NCBI RefSeq assembly: GCF_964340395.1 | Contig: NC_135555.1 | Location: 7,452,431 to 7,516,430 of the forward strand | Reading direction: 5' to 3' | DNA: 64,000 nt | Origin: Glandiceps talaboti | Lineage: Eukaryota > Hemichordata > Enteropneusta > Spengelidae | In this document: positions 18,493 to 29,165 of the stretch, one piece after another | Position numbering within the stretch: position 1 is the stretch's first letter | Layout of the letters: each line of letters begins with the position of its first letter | The notes under the pieces: model-generated | The model's database searches: none | What the model saw: the letters and a program-made list of their open reading frames with translations, nothing else | Told to the model about the DNA's origin: nothing | Program-made: the position numbers and the translations under genes

Positions 18493-20676
18493 GAGAGAGA
18501 GAGAGACACACACACACACACAGACACACACACACAAACACACACAAATACACACAAATACACACACACACACAGAGGGAATGTTACATTTCACAATTTG
18601 ACTATTTATAGCATATCAAACAATATGCACCGTGACCAATTGAATAACATTATTAAAACATAAACGAGTCATTATACAAACGTTATGATGTGCTAATACC
18701 AGCAGTGGCTCAGTATACGAGAATACATCCCAAGGTACATCATAATAATGTATCCGTTACTGATGAAACAGTATATCTGTGTATTTTGATATGTATACTC
18801 ACAACATATTACGTTGTACATGTATTATGCAACAGGTAATCAATAACAGCATTTGTGGCATAAAGTAACAACGTAATGATAATGTACAATCGACATTATA
18901 ATTCCATCATGGCCATAAATTCATTCGATCTGTTAATGACGTTGCTATGCATTTATTAGCAATGCATTGAAAAAGGAGATAACTACACTGTGTGTGAAAG
19001 ATAACGTGGGGTTGAGTATCGGTTATAAAACTAGTCCAGTAAATGTAACAATAACTTACCCATGGCATCAAAGAAGCAGTATCGTAACTTATTTGGACCA
19101 CAGAATGTCTCATTACCTAAAGTTGAAAAAATGACAGGAACACGTGATTGGGATGGGGTGGGGGTTGTTCGGTTCGTTTATGAAGCAAATAGTCTAATAA
19201 GTTACTTGTAAGTTTAATCAAGATTATATCTCAAAAAAAGAGCTTTACCCAAACGTCAACTTCGAAGAGCACAACAAATGTAAAGCTCTCTTACATGTAT
19301 GGTTGTAATTTCCATCGCTTTACTTCAATATTATTATTATTAGAACGAAATGATGACTATATACCTGAAGATATTATATATAATTTACCTGGCATGTAAT
19401 AGTATTTACATCCACACTTCTCTATCGCATAGTCAGTCTCACATTCTGTCAAACATTTAGATAAGGAATATTTGCCATCAAAGTATTTCAAGTTGTTGTC
19501 GACATCAACTACACAATTACCATATGGAGACCCCAAGTTGGAAATCTGTGGTTATGAAAAAAAAACAAAGTTTCAGAAGTAAATTCTTTATGAATTTAAC
19601 ATTATACTAAAGGCGGTTCAACTTCCTACAACAACATGACTTGTTAAGAACAACTATTGGAGTAGATCTTCCCCTGTCTGGATTTTAGTCAATAATTCTG
19701 TAACTTAAGATATGACATACAACTCACCAACGTTTTAGTTAAGCCAATGGTAGTATCCATTCCAGGTGAAATCGACACACCTTGACCGGCCACGTCCGGT
19801 AGCTCATCCTGTCCATGAACCATCAAACGGAAACCGACAACATTCCTAGGTCCAATGTAGTCTCTCTCATTAGCAAATAATTGTAACTGCAGCCCATAAC
19901 GCTGTCCTGTAAATTAGAATAGTTTATTAACAATGTCAATTTTTTTAACGAACATACATAGGTAAAGATACACAAACGCACACGTGTGTATACATTCCTA
20001 AAACCATGCATGCATGCATGCATGCATGCATGCATACATACATACATACATACATACATGCATACATGCATACATACATACATACATACATACATACATA
20101 CATACCATGTTGATAACGTATTTAGTTATTTATTTATTACTTACCAGCATTACGAACTTCAGCGACTTCTCCCATCGTATCAGAATTGAATGTATAACAA
20201 ATACCATAGTTTGTAACTGTCTGAGTAAAGTTTTCAGGACCACACGGTATACCACTGAATGAACAACTTTATGAAGAGAGGAATACAATATTAACACTTC
20301 CATTAAAATAATTATGAATCATATCTAATTCATAAGTACAGTAAAACCTAGTTTATATGAATGAACACGTTTCATTAACACCTACCTTTTAATCATTTCA
20401 TCGGAAGGATGGGCACTTCCAGTCATAAAGCCTAGTAGTGTATCACCTTCATAATTATTGTCTTCTTCAGGTATCTCCAAATAGTCATCGCTGTAGGACT
20501 CTCCTTCCACGGGGAATATAACCCACAAATAGGGAATAATGAACCTTGCCTTTATAGTTCCTCCAAGGTATGACACAAGGCTGTGATACCTATAATTGGC
20601 AATATAACATGATATTTATATACATATACATACGTATGTATGTATGTATGTATGTATGTATGTATGTATGTATGAA

Positions 20677-20724
<48 letters not shown>

Positions 20725-20728
20725 AATG

Positions 20729-20759
<31 letters not shown>

Positions 20760-23700
20760 TGTGACGTAATGTCATTGCATTATGGGTCCAGTTTGTCTTC
20801 TGCCATGGACAAAAAACCTCATAAAATTACCTATTAAATTGAATTAAGTCTTTACATACATTTGGAAAGATAATTCTTAAATTACTTTGTACATATAGAA
20901 ATCCCAAACGTTGTCACACTTACATCTCACTTACCTAAAGAGATTGTTATTGCAGATCGTAATGGCGGGAAAATCTGGTTTTTCAGCTTTTTCCATATAT
21001 TGTATATTTACATTTACAGGACGATCCATATACGACATTATCAGTCTTGAAGCCTGGTATAAAAGTCCTGATAGTGCAAGCAGTACGATTATCAACCATA
21101 AAAACCTGAAAGAATTTATTTGAGTGAGGGATCTGTTAGTAATTAAGAGGGGGTCTTCTGAGTACATGTGACCATCCTTGATGGACAAAATCTGGTTCTG
21201 ACTGATCAAAACTTAAATTTATATCTTGAATTTCATCCAGAGAGTACACAGAGTACACTCGACAGTCTTGACAGTCTAGAAAATGAACCTGAATTTAGTG
21301 ACTATTATCAACCTTCTGATGATATGAAGTTATATCAATACATTTATTTAGCTGGTGGTGGAATATTATTAGTTTATTTAATAAAAAAATATAATATAAT
21401 ATAATATAATAAACTAATAAACTAATAAACTAATAAACTAACTATACAATGGAATGTCAATTATGTAAACGACTTTGTTGTGATTTAATGAACAAAAAAA
21501 TAAATGAAGTAAACAAAAAACACTGGTATAACATCATACATTGTAACATATGTAAAAAAATCAATATACCTCATGATGCTATTTGTAAAAACATTTGCGG
21601 TAAGATCTATGGAAGGTTTCACTGTTTTGACTGTTGTAATTCATTAAATAAACCTTTAGATGAATCTTTAGATGAAAACTTTGAACATGACCAAAGAAGT
21701 CAAAATAAACAAAAAAGTAGAAACATCTATAACCCTAAAAACCATATTAAAAACGTTTTTAAAAAATATAAACTAAATTATTATCTTTTAAGAACTGTTA
21801 CTATAATATTTTTATCAATTGATGAAGTTTATATAAATCCAACACTATATCGATCACTCAACTTTAGCGTAATTATAAAAGCAATTCTATTATATTTAGG
21901 AGAATATCAGGAAGCTGCACTAATACCAGAGTTGAAAATGGAAGCATTTTCGCAGAATCAAATTTTTAAACGATTTTGGGATAAATGGAATGTAGAATAT
22001 CCAGAGATAATGAGATTTAGTTGGTGGCATTTACGATGGCGTCAAATCTTTTTAAAACTGAAGTTAAATAAACCAAAAAAATAATATTTAATCAGGTGAG
22101 AGAATGATCAATAAATAATAAAAAATATGATATAACTATTATTTAATTATTGTTTAACTGTTATTTAACATTTTTTTCCATTAATTTTTGTTTTACTACA
22201 TTAAAATCCATTAGAGTATAATTAAAATATGAATTATTTGGATTTATCGTAGATTTTTTTAATCCACGTGAAACAACTATTAATGGGAGTTCTTTTGTAT
22301 TTGTAAGAATCTCATCTATCATTCTGCTAGGAGCGTAAGTACAATAAAGTTCTTTAAGAGTTATTGGATTATTAAGCCAAATCAATAATCCAGGACCGTA
22401 ATGAGAATTGAATTTCTTAACTCGAGTAATCAAAAATGGTTTTTCTATTGGAACTTCTCTCCATTTGATTGTAGGAATTTCTTGGATATTTCTTTTTTCA
22501 TTTAAAATATCTAATAATAAATCCTCATCATTCTCTGAAGGATTAGCTATAGCAGGATCAAGCAGAGAACTAAGTGGACTTGATTCGATTGTGTCGTCTT
22601 CAAAAGTGATTGGTTTTTGACTTTGTTTGTTTGACATTTTGAATTTATGGTACACTTGTATGTATATACATATATATTATTATCTGTTTAATTGAACATC
22701 CTGACCTTGGTAGTGAGGCCACTAAGCGTTTAATTTACATATAATAACTATAACAAATTTAGTCATTTTTTAGCCAATTTTTATGTATAAGATTTATTTT
22801 GCCTTTTAATAGGTTATATAGATATATTAATAAATTAATTAATATAAGAATAAGACTTTATTTGGTTATATAATAGATTAAAAAGGGACTGCGCCAAAAT
22901 TGTCCTTTTCTATACTACTTAAATCGTAAGTTGACAACCCTAATGAAATGGATTCGTATGTCATCGGACGACATATCACGAGGCAGCAATAAAAACATGG
23001 TGACATTTAGGTAATTAATCGATATTATTGGTATAATTCAAGAAAGTCAGTCGTGTGTGGCGATCTCATCACAATTATCGGCTATCAAATTGTGAGAAAG
23101 TAATACCATTGTTCGTATTTTATAATTTCCCTAGAGAACACCCCTAATCTTGTAATTAGCGGGGTTCAGTCAATCATTAACTGAAATGTACATCTCCAGA
23201 ATGTGGCGGGGGGGGGGATACCATATAATTGTACATACAAAAACTATGTATGCTCGGGGGGGGGGGGGCAAAAATGTTAGGGTTCATTGGGAGCTATGAA
23301 TTTATTTGAGGGTGCGAGAGGGGCTGCAAATGGCTGCAAAAAATTTTGACCAAACTTTTTTCTCCTCACACTTCTGACCTTTAAGGCTGTTAAAAAGACC
23401 GCAAAGTAATTGTTTGCATGTAAACACGACTAAAGGATGTTTCTTTCTTTCATTTTTTATCCAATAGTCATCGATGATCATCGATCGTCGAATAACGTGA
23501 CCCTGTCCGAAAATTGTGACAGTAAATACTTATTTTATGTTTCTTTCTTTCATTTTTTATCCAATAGTCATTGATGATCATCGATCGTCGAATAACGTGA
23601 CCCTGTCCGAAAATTGTGACAGTAAATACTTATAGCCGGAAAATAGTTTTGCGACAACTTTTCATAAGACCAATTTTTGAAACTCGAAATGTAGCACATG

Positions 23701-24213
23701 TACATTATGAATACTTCTCTGCAGTCGATGCAAAGTCTTTTGATGTTGAGTACATAGATGAAGAGAAAATAAAAATGCAATCATTCTACTTTTAGCAGTG
23801 GCCATTTTAGTTCATTTTCATCTCAATAGTAGTAAGTGTTATGTTAACATTTGATGTATCTTGTTTGTATGGACACTTAAAGCAGAGCCTCGGACCGTCG
23901 TATATTTCAACTACATACGTCTCACTAATCTGGTGATGTCTGGTCCTTCTTTATCCAATTTATAAAAGTTAACATACCTTCTAAAACCTAGAGCTTTCCT
24001 GTCTCCGATAAACCTTACACCCGTGACACCAGCTGTCTGAGTAAATGCCACCATAATATCCTTCCAGGATAATTTCTCGGTTTCACCACTTTCATCATTT
24101 TGTGACTCATCGTGGCTTAGTTCAGATGGACCCACTTTCTCCTCTTGTAATTCTTGTAATTGTGAAGGTCCAGTGAATGGAACTACCTTTGTCTTAAAAT
24201 CGTAGGTACTCAT
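13743..24213 (-). CDS. DEG/ENaC (ASIC-like) channel, right copy, complete
   Basis: Complete 11-exon gene: complement of join(13743-13867, 14100-14191, 14792-15313, 18194-18362, 19060-19116, 19389-19545, 19728-19906, 20145-20266, 20386-20589, 20935-21105, 23978-24213). The total is 2034 bp, 677 residues plus stop, with every phase matching. Layout: cytosolic N-terminus with a modified gating motif (TGV instead of HG), TM1, FPAITICNNN, Cys-rich ectodomain, a 174-residue exon unique to this gene type, and TM2 with GAS. ATG 24213 is the first in-frame ATG; an upstream in-frame TTG at 24231 is not needed. The product should be a sodium-permeable trimeric plasma-membrane channel; the gating ligand cannot be told from sequence. 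Confidence 0.93.
14100..14191 (-). CDS. ASIC-like right copy, exon 10
   Basis: 92 bp, mirror of 3674-3765, encoding VNIYFEDMKLESI. Confidence 0.92.
14792..15313 (-). CDS. ASIC-like right copy, exon 9 (long ectodomain insert)
   Basis: 522 bp, one codon shorter than the left exon. It has three N-glycosylation sequons (NIT, NKT, NLT); the fourth, NST, has become NLM. Replacement changes cluster around residues 44-70 and 100-115 of the exon, while the start and most of the end are identical to the left copy. Confidence 0.92.
15380..17730. repeat. Expanded 31-bp minisatellite, right intron 8
   Basis: About 75 copies of the unit AACATGTAATGTATGAATGT plus ATGTTATAATC, with variants TACAGTC, CACTTA and AAAGTATCA arranged in higher-order blocks. 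The homologous left-arm array has only about 14 units. Confidence 0.95.
18194..18362 (-). CDS. ASIC-like right copy, exon 8
   Basis: 169 bp, mirror of 1490-1658, with the CSNCKQPC cluster. One Thr-to-Arg difference is seen (AR-NLY). Confidence 0.9.
18412..18575. repeat. (GA)n/(CA)n microsatellite, right intron 7
   Basis: Mirror of the 1155-1440 tract but shorter. Confidence 0.97.
19060..19116 (-). CDS. ASIC-like right copy, exon 7
   Basis: 57 bp, mirror of 615-671, encoding ETFCGPNKLRYCFFDAM, with S-to-G and E-to-K changes against the left copy. Confidence 0.9.
19389..19545 (-). CDS. ASIC-like right copy, exon 6
   Basis: 157 bp, mirror of 190-346, encoding PYGNCV...KCGCKYYYMPG. Confidence 0.92.
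19728..19906 (-). CDS. ASIC-like right copy, exon 5
   Basis: 179 bp, phase 1 in, phase 0 out. It encodes GQRYGLQLQLFANERDY, GFRLMVHGQDE and GVSISPGM, the conserved palm and beta-ball strands. Its last bases pair with base 1 of the window. Confidence 0.93.
20008..20106. repeat. (CATG)n/(CATA)n microsatellite, right intron 4
   Basis: Tetranucleotide tract ending 38 bp from the exon 4 boundary. Confidence 0.97.
20145..20266 (-). CDS. ASIC-like right copy, exon 4
   Basis: 122 bp. The acceptor TTCATAAAG was chosen over a downstream CAG because it keeps SCSFSGIPC, the paired cysteines typical of the family. It ends with NYGICYTFNS, a DEG/ENaC hallmark. Donor GTAAGT. Confidence 0.88.
20386..20589 (-). 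CDS. ASIC-like right copy, exon 3
   Basis: 204 bp, phase 2 in and out, donor GTAGGT. It encodes 68 ectodomain residues with an acidic stretch (SDDYLEIPEEDNNYEGD). This is the poorly conserved finger region, placed by phase and position. Confidence 0.85.
20630..20758. repeat. (GTAT)n(GT)n(GTAT)n microsatellite, right intron 2
   Basis: Compound simple repeat between exons 2 and 3. Confidence 0.97.
20935..21105 (-). CDS. ASIC-like right copy, exon 2 (TM1)
   Basis: 171 bp, acceptor TTCTTTCAG, donor GTAAGT. It encodes FLWLIIVLLALSGLLYQASR, the first membrane helix, and then FPAITICNNNLFR, the invariant post-TM1 signature of the family. Confidence 0.95.
21168..21404 (+). CDS. Possible small acidic membrane protein ORF in intron
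   Basis: 78-codon open frame with no ATG at its start (it opens at GTG), so it may be partial or spliced. It is Asp/Glu/Ser-rich for about 50 residues, then has a predicted membrane segment YIYLAGGGILLVYLI followed by KKY. It lies at the left end of the AT-rich island in intron 1 of the channel gene, opposite in strand to the host gene. No family recognised. Confidence 0.35.
   Translation: MTILDGQNLVLTDQNLNLYLEFHPESTQSTLDSLDSLENEPEFSDYYQPSDDMKLYQYIYLAGGGILLVYLIKKYNII
21449..22084 (+). CDS. Hypothetical Cys-rich 211-residue protein in AT-rich island
   Basis: Intact ATG-to-TAA frame. The N-terminal 70 residues carry a zinc-ribbon-like set of cysteines (CQLC, CC, HCNIC, CKNICG, HCFDCC). The middle is Lys/Asn-rich and basic, and the C-terminal 90 residues are aromatic and probably helical (YINPTLYRSL, FSWWHLRWRQIF). 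AATAAATAATAAAA shortly after the stop could serve as its poly(A) signal. The composition is far more AT-rich than the host exons. It converges on the 158-residue ORF with only 76 bp between. Not recognised; possibly from a compact DNA virus-like element or a transposon. Confidence 0.6.
   Translation: MECQLCKRLCCDLMNKKINEVNKKHWYNIIHCNICKKINIPHDAICKNICGKIYGRFHCFDCCNSLNKPLDESLDENFEHDQRSQNKQKSRNIYNPKNHIKNVFKKYKLNYYLLRTVTIIFLSIDEVYINPTLYRSLNFSVIIKAILLYLGEYQEAALIPELKMEAFSQNQIFKRFWDKWNVEYPEIMRFSWWHLRWRQIFLKLKLNKPKK
22161..22637 (-). CDS. Hypothetical 158-residue protein in AT-rich island
   Basis: Intact ATG (22637) to stop; an upstream in-frame GTG at 22655 is ignored. An acidic, Ser-rich first 50 residues are followed by a compact domain with PFLITRVKKFNSHYGPGLLI, LKELYCTYAPSRMIDEIL and ELPLIVVSRGLK. 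The alternating strand pattern around the YG turn suggests an OB-fold-like single-stranded nucleic acid binder; this is inference from pattern only. It is convergent with the 211-residue ORF and, on the same strand as the channel gene, sits wholly inside its intron 1. Confidence 0.55.
   Translation of the reverse strand: MSNKQSQKPITFEDDTIESSPLSSLLDPAIANPSENDEDLLLDILNEKRNIQEIPTIKWREVPIEKPFLITRVKKFNSHYGPGLLIWLNNPITLKELYCTYAPSRMIDEILTNTKELPLIVVSRGLKKSTINPNNSYFNYTLMDFNVVKQKLMEKNVK
22911..23977. other. 5' part of channel intron 1
   Basis: Non-coding. It has G tracts (23208-23218, 23257-23268) and a 100-bp direct tandem duplication at 23437-23631. No exon recognised. Confidence 0.5.
23437..23631. 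repeat. 100-bp tandem duplication
   Basis: Two near-identical copies starting ATGTTTCTTTCTTTCATTTT, each containing the palindrome CGATGATCATCGATCG (GATC-rich) and AATAACGTGACCC. Confidence 0.9.
23978..24213 (-). CDS. ASIC-like right copy, exon 1 (N-terminus)
   Basis: 236 bp, ATG start, donor GTATGT, phase 2. It encodes an acidic, Gln/Ser-rich cytosolic stretch and then FTQTAGVTGVRFI, which aligns without gaps to the segment of ASICs that carries the gating His-Gly. Here the His is Thr and the Gly is kept. It joins exon 2 within an AG|G Arg codon. Confidence 0.85.
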
Positions 24214-24333
24214 TCTGTTGACTGTGTTCAACTGCTCTTGAACAGTAACCCACTGGGATAGTGATAGTAAACGTTACAAATGAGTTATTTGAAAGAATTG
24301 CGTCGGACCTATATACTAGTACTTCAAAGGAAA

Positions 24334-24791
24334 TCACGTGACGAGGTGAATTTCTATATTTATATAAATAAAGTACTTGCATGGGTGGTCATATGTTATG
24401 TTAAATTTAATAACCTCAGTTACCACATGACGAATGTAATAATAATAATAATAGTGAACACAGTCATATTGCCTGGCCATGAGGGCTATAGCACCCGTTT
24501 ATTACACCCGAGGGACTGTGAGTTACCAGAATCACATGCTATTTCCCAAGGCCTTCGCGGTTCTGGTAAGTCACAGTCCCTTGGGTGTAATAAACGGGTG
24601 CTATAGCCCGAATATAGGCCAGGCAATATGTGTTTTATAATATACCTCATGCTGTGAACTCGCGGTGGTAGACGACATCCACAGAAGCTGCCATTTTGAC
24701 CTACTGTGAACGCGCGGTGGTCACGTGACCATGTAAAAGTTGATGGAACTATTTCCCTAGGGAAAGTCATTCTATTTTCCTATCACGTGAC
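24334..24791. promoter_or_regulatory. Three TCACGTGAC E-box palindromes upstream of channel gene
   Basis: TCACGTGAC occurs at 24334-24342, inside the 12-base palindrome GGTCACGTGACC at 24719-24730, and at 24783-24791. These lie 120-580 bp upstream of the channel ATG. The core matches USF/TFEB/MITF-type E-boxes. Regulation by them is inference. Confidence 0.5.
24465..24630. mobile_element. Foldback MITE in channel gene promoter region
   Basis: Terminal inverted repeats begin CATATTGCCTGGCC and end GGCCAGGCAATATG and extend for about 65 bp through GGGCTATAGCACCCGTTTAT. The loop is short. There is no coding capacity, typical of a MITE. Confidence 0.85.
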
Positions 24792-24942
24792 TGATTCTAG
24801 CGAATCATGGCACAGCATTACCACTAAGTATATTATAATGATTACTATTACGTGTATTCGTGTGTTTACGCCTCGAACCATAAGAATCAGACGAAAAATT
24901 ATTGGGGATGAGAAATGCAGTTTTTGAGAAAATGATGACACA

Positions 24943-25015
24943 TACATACATACATACATACATACATACATACATACATACATACATACATACACACATT
25001 CATTCATTCATTCAT
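24943..25015. repeat. (CATA)n/(ATTC)n microsatellite
   Basis: About 13 CATA units followed by (ATTC)5. Confidence 0.97.
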
Positions 25016-25499
25016 TTAAAAAAAACCAAGCAAATGAGTTTTACTTAAGAAGATTTATTACTATCAAGGTAATACTTATAGAAGAGCAGTGACTGTTCTC
25101 ATTTATGGTCAGAAAAATAATGTAACAGTTCAAGTAGTGTATTCATAGAACATTATCATAATTCTGTAGGCTTGCTTTTCCAAATATCTGCATAGCTCTG
25201 GTTACAAGTTAACAAATATGTTACAGATAAATGCAAAGTCTACATTTCAGTAGTGCAGTACTATGGAGCAATATAGGCAACACTTCATACTGTCAAATTG
25301 TACCATACATACCAAAGAACATCAAAGAAAATCGTCCCGGTATGTCTCACCACGTTTCTATAAACTGGCCTACATATGTGATGGTCTATACAATTGGCCA
25401 TCATGTAAAATACAATTGGCCATCATGTAAAATGTGAAACAGGGAACACTATTTACATCATTTTTGTTCAGCCCAATATTTTCTTTGTTCAGCCAAGGG

Positions 25500-25770
25500 A
25501 AATAAGAGTGACATAAGGGGCCTTGTCAGTTCGAGTGAAAAGACATGTGACAAAACCCTTAGGTCACAGTATTTTCAGGCGGAAAGAAGAAAAATATGAA
25601 TGAATGACTTATGAAAAATTGGAAAGAGTAATGGTAACTTTGAACGTTTTGAATCATATTTCAAGCATCACAGAGTAAATAACTTAATGTCATAAACTGT
25701 TCTGACAAACAACGACAAGTGTAAAAATCCTAAAGTTTTGTTCAAATATGTTCAACTTGGCTTGCAGGTG
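25500..25770. repeat. Dispersed repeat, copy 1
   Basis: Shares with 28895-29165 the order GGCCTTGTCA...GACAAAACCC...TAGGT...AGTATTTTC, then TCATATTTCAA and TCAACTTGGCTTG. A weaker copy of the second half is at about 39070-39215. Confidence 0.7.
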
Positions 25771-28700
25771 GTATAAAGTCCTTTTATGCAGCATAAGTAA
25801 AACATACAGCTCAATTCATCACATAGTATTATTGATTTCATTTTACAAGCTACCCCTTCAAATTAATAATGCAATATGTCAGTTCAAGACATTAATTCTC
25901 ACCATGCCAACATTTGAAATTACTGACTTGGAAATTTTGGACTGGAACAAACCATTTGGAGTTTCTGATTGACTGCACATTTGCCTTTGAACTGATGTTT
26001 TCCAATCAAATTCTGTGGTATATATCTACTCTGTTGCTTTGAATTGGAAATGTCATTAATGTTTTTGTTATTATATTGAACACTGACATAAATTCTGCTC
26101 AACATGTATATTTGAATCATGTGCCTTCACACTTACTGGTATGTCACTGCAAAAGAAAATAAGATAAAATTTCAAGCTGGTTAAAAAACGTAACTATGAT
26201 TAATATAAAATAACAAGTCTTTTATATTCAAAGACATAGCCCCCAAACACAAATGTGCTGTTAATTTGGTGTAAAATTAGCTGGCAATATAAGTGCATAA
26301 CACAATATACAGCAATGTCTATATCATAACATGAAGTTATTTGACTTCATTTGAGGTAAAAAAAAATGACCACAAGGTGAACATGGTACAAGCCACTGAC
26401 ATAGGAGCCAATGACTTGATAACTTTCATCTCAAAATATTTTAGCCACTTCAAATGATGTCTCTGAGAAAAAAAAATGTCATCTTTAATTAGCAAATTAC
26501 TGTTTGCCCCTTAAGATCAATGGTCAAGGTGAAAGATAAATTTCTAAAAAGCTGTAAATTAGTGTGAACTTGACTGATTGACCTTACATAGGTACAAAGG
26601 TGCAGCCATACAAAGAGAGGTCTGTATGAAAAAACCTCGGAAATAATAGCGAAATTTACAATATAACTTTGAAGAAGACCTTCAAAGAAATCTTTCATCT
26701 GAAGATATGGGTGTAGACATGAGTCTCCATTCAAGAGTCTCAACTTCTTCTTCTACAGTTGAAATGTTAATTGTTGTTAATTTAACATTTCCACCATTTG
26801 ACCAAAATGGTCAAGGTCATGACATCACACCAGTTCCCTCTACTGTGTGGTATCTGTTAAAGGTTTGGCTGGAAACTGACTCGTGGGTGGCTGAGCCAGG
26901 GACCGGAGTGTACGTCCACAAACGAACGGACAAAGGTCATTCCCACAGCCCCTTCAGGCTGTGTTCGTTGGTTCTAAAAAAATCATACACTTTCTGAAAC
27001 ATCTATCCAAAGAATACATTTATTATGAATCTCATCATTTTAAACCGAATCATACATTTGCCATTTTATAATGAAAGTAAAAGAATTCTACCACTTTGAC
27101 AGGTGTATATCAGCATTCTTGCAACCAAAAATCTTTGCTAACAATGTAGTTAATCCTACACTTTTGCCTATGAAAATGTAACATATTTTATTATCTTTAC
27201 TTGTAAATGTACTGAATGGTAGACATATATGGTATTTTATACAGTTAAGCTTTGTGAGTTTACACGCAACTCTGTTTAATGGCATAAGCCAAAATAATTT
27301 GCAATGCATTTACAATATTGCCTAGGTAGGTATGTTTGTAGTCATCTAGTACCAACATTGCTATAAAATTCTTACAAAATGTATTTTAATCGAAGCAGGT
27401 CAATCTTGTCTATCTAGTACCTTGCTGTTTATTCCTACAATGTAAGCCTAACTGATTGTATATCCTGAGTCATAAGAAACAAAATATCTTCTAAATTCGT
27501 ATATCTGTAAAAAAAAAAAATGAATTTTCTAAAAACCGTTTGCCAAAAATAAAAAAACAATTTACAAAAAATGGATCAAATCAACTTTCCACCAAATATC
27601 CGACTAATCTTCCTGGAAGCTGTTACAGATGTAAATTGAGTCTTTTTTGACAAAAATCATACTTTAAAATACAATTCAATTATGTTTGGTGAGATGGTCT
27701 TGCATGATCTGAACATGAGCCAATCTAAACAAGTATATGTATATCCATAACAAAAGACATGAAACTAGATCAAGTTAATTTTCAACTTCAAGTTACTTAA
27801 CCACATAGATATAGAGATGAACTGGCACATTACAAAATAGATACTAAACTTTGTCGTACCTATAGCACTACTGAACCTAGAGTTCAGTAGGGCTAAAATG
27901 TGAAAATAAAATTTCCAGTTCTGCTGGTACTATTTTCAAGGTAAACAATCTATTTCAGAACTACTACTTCAAGGTGCATTACATGTAATATTCCCATTTT
28001 TTCCCTATGTAGATATGTATATAGAGGGATGAAAGTCATAATGCAGTTTGTTTCTTTTCGAAATTTGCAGCAATATTTAATATGTTACCATCAATTTAGT
28101 AAAAAAAAAGCCAAGAATGCAAATTGAACACTAAATTAGGCAACATTTTACTTAAGTCAAGTGATTGGTCCTTCTTCAATAAAAAATTGGTTTTATTGCC
28201 TTTGGTCAAATTGAAGGTGCCTAAGGAATATGCAACTTTCTGTTTTTCACATACTTTCTGTGAAATCATGAGGAGAAAAGACAAAAGCAGTCATTGTTCA
28301 TCGAACTTTCAAAATAATATACTTGTTCATAACATCATTTAGTTTACCTTAGTGTGTCCAGTAACTAATGTCTTCCATATTATCACTTAATATCGAAGCA
28401 AGATTTGCAATCTATAGTTTTCTGCCTACATTAATGACATATTACTAACAAAACAAAATAAAATCATGAAATAAACAAAGAAGTGCACTTGAGAGAGCAA
28501 TTCATTAGTTCTATGACAGTGAACATTTGACAAAAATGTAACACATGATGTAACAAACAGTTATATGATAACAAGATTTCCTTTTATAGAAAATTAAAAT
28601 GAAAGGCACTCCTGCTCTGAAATGAAATTATTGTAACTTACAGTTGGGTAGTCAGCCTCTTACAGACTAACACAGCCTAACTGTCAAATTGAAATGTCAC

Positions 28701-28894
28701 TTATACAAATAACAGCTTCTCGAGCTTGAGTTTCAAATGTAGCTGTTGTACATACTATTCCTTGTAAGTTAGTTTCCTGTTAAAGATTACTTGGTGTCCA
28801 TAATCCCAGTTTTGAACAACTGGAAATCCTGATAAATGGGTCAAATATCAGTAATTCTATATATAATCTACAGACATTTCTTCGAAGGAAATTA

Positions 28895-29165
28895 CTTATG
28901 ACCTAAGGGGCCTTGTCACTCTGAGTTGAAGATGAGATATGACAAAACCCTATAGGTTATGAGTATTTTCTGGCTGAATCATACCTGCACAAGTGTTCTT
29001 TATGGAAAAATCAAGAAAGGTAATCATAACTGAACATTTTTACTCATATTTCAAACACTGCAGAACAAATGATACACATGCATGTTAATTGCCATGATGT
29101 AGGGTGACCAGGAAATATTAAATCCCATACTTTTTGTTTGAAAGCACTCAACTTGGCTTGTGTGT
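28895..29165. repeat. Dispersed repeat, copy 2
   Basis: Diverged direct copy of 25500-25770. Family unknown and non-coding. Confidence 0.7.

Larger units (their letters stand above)
9806..19734 (-). repeat. Right arm of large inverted duplication
   Basis: Reverse complement of 1-8009, carrying exons 6-11 of the right channel gene plus the end of exon 5. It is about 1.9 kb longer than the left arm, almost entirely from the expanded 31-bp minisatellite. Confidence 0.95.
21140..22910. mobile_element. AT-rich island (possible inserted element) in channel intron 1
   Basis: About 1.75 kb of strikingly AT-rich sequence with two or three closely packed ORFs, (AAACT)n at 21404-21441, and convergent 3' ends. 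It lies in the 2.87-kb first intron of the right channel gene. I could not find terminal inverted repeats or a target duplication by eye, so the borders are approximate. Confidence 0.45.

Noticed and set aside
18296-18663. Open frames over the GA/CA tract
   Set aside because: Microsatellite reading frames within right intron 7.
24486-24770. 94-codon minus-strand frame
   Set aside because: Spans a MITE and promoter sequence; no protein-like pattern.
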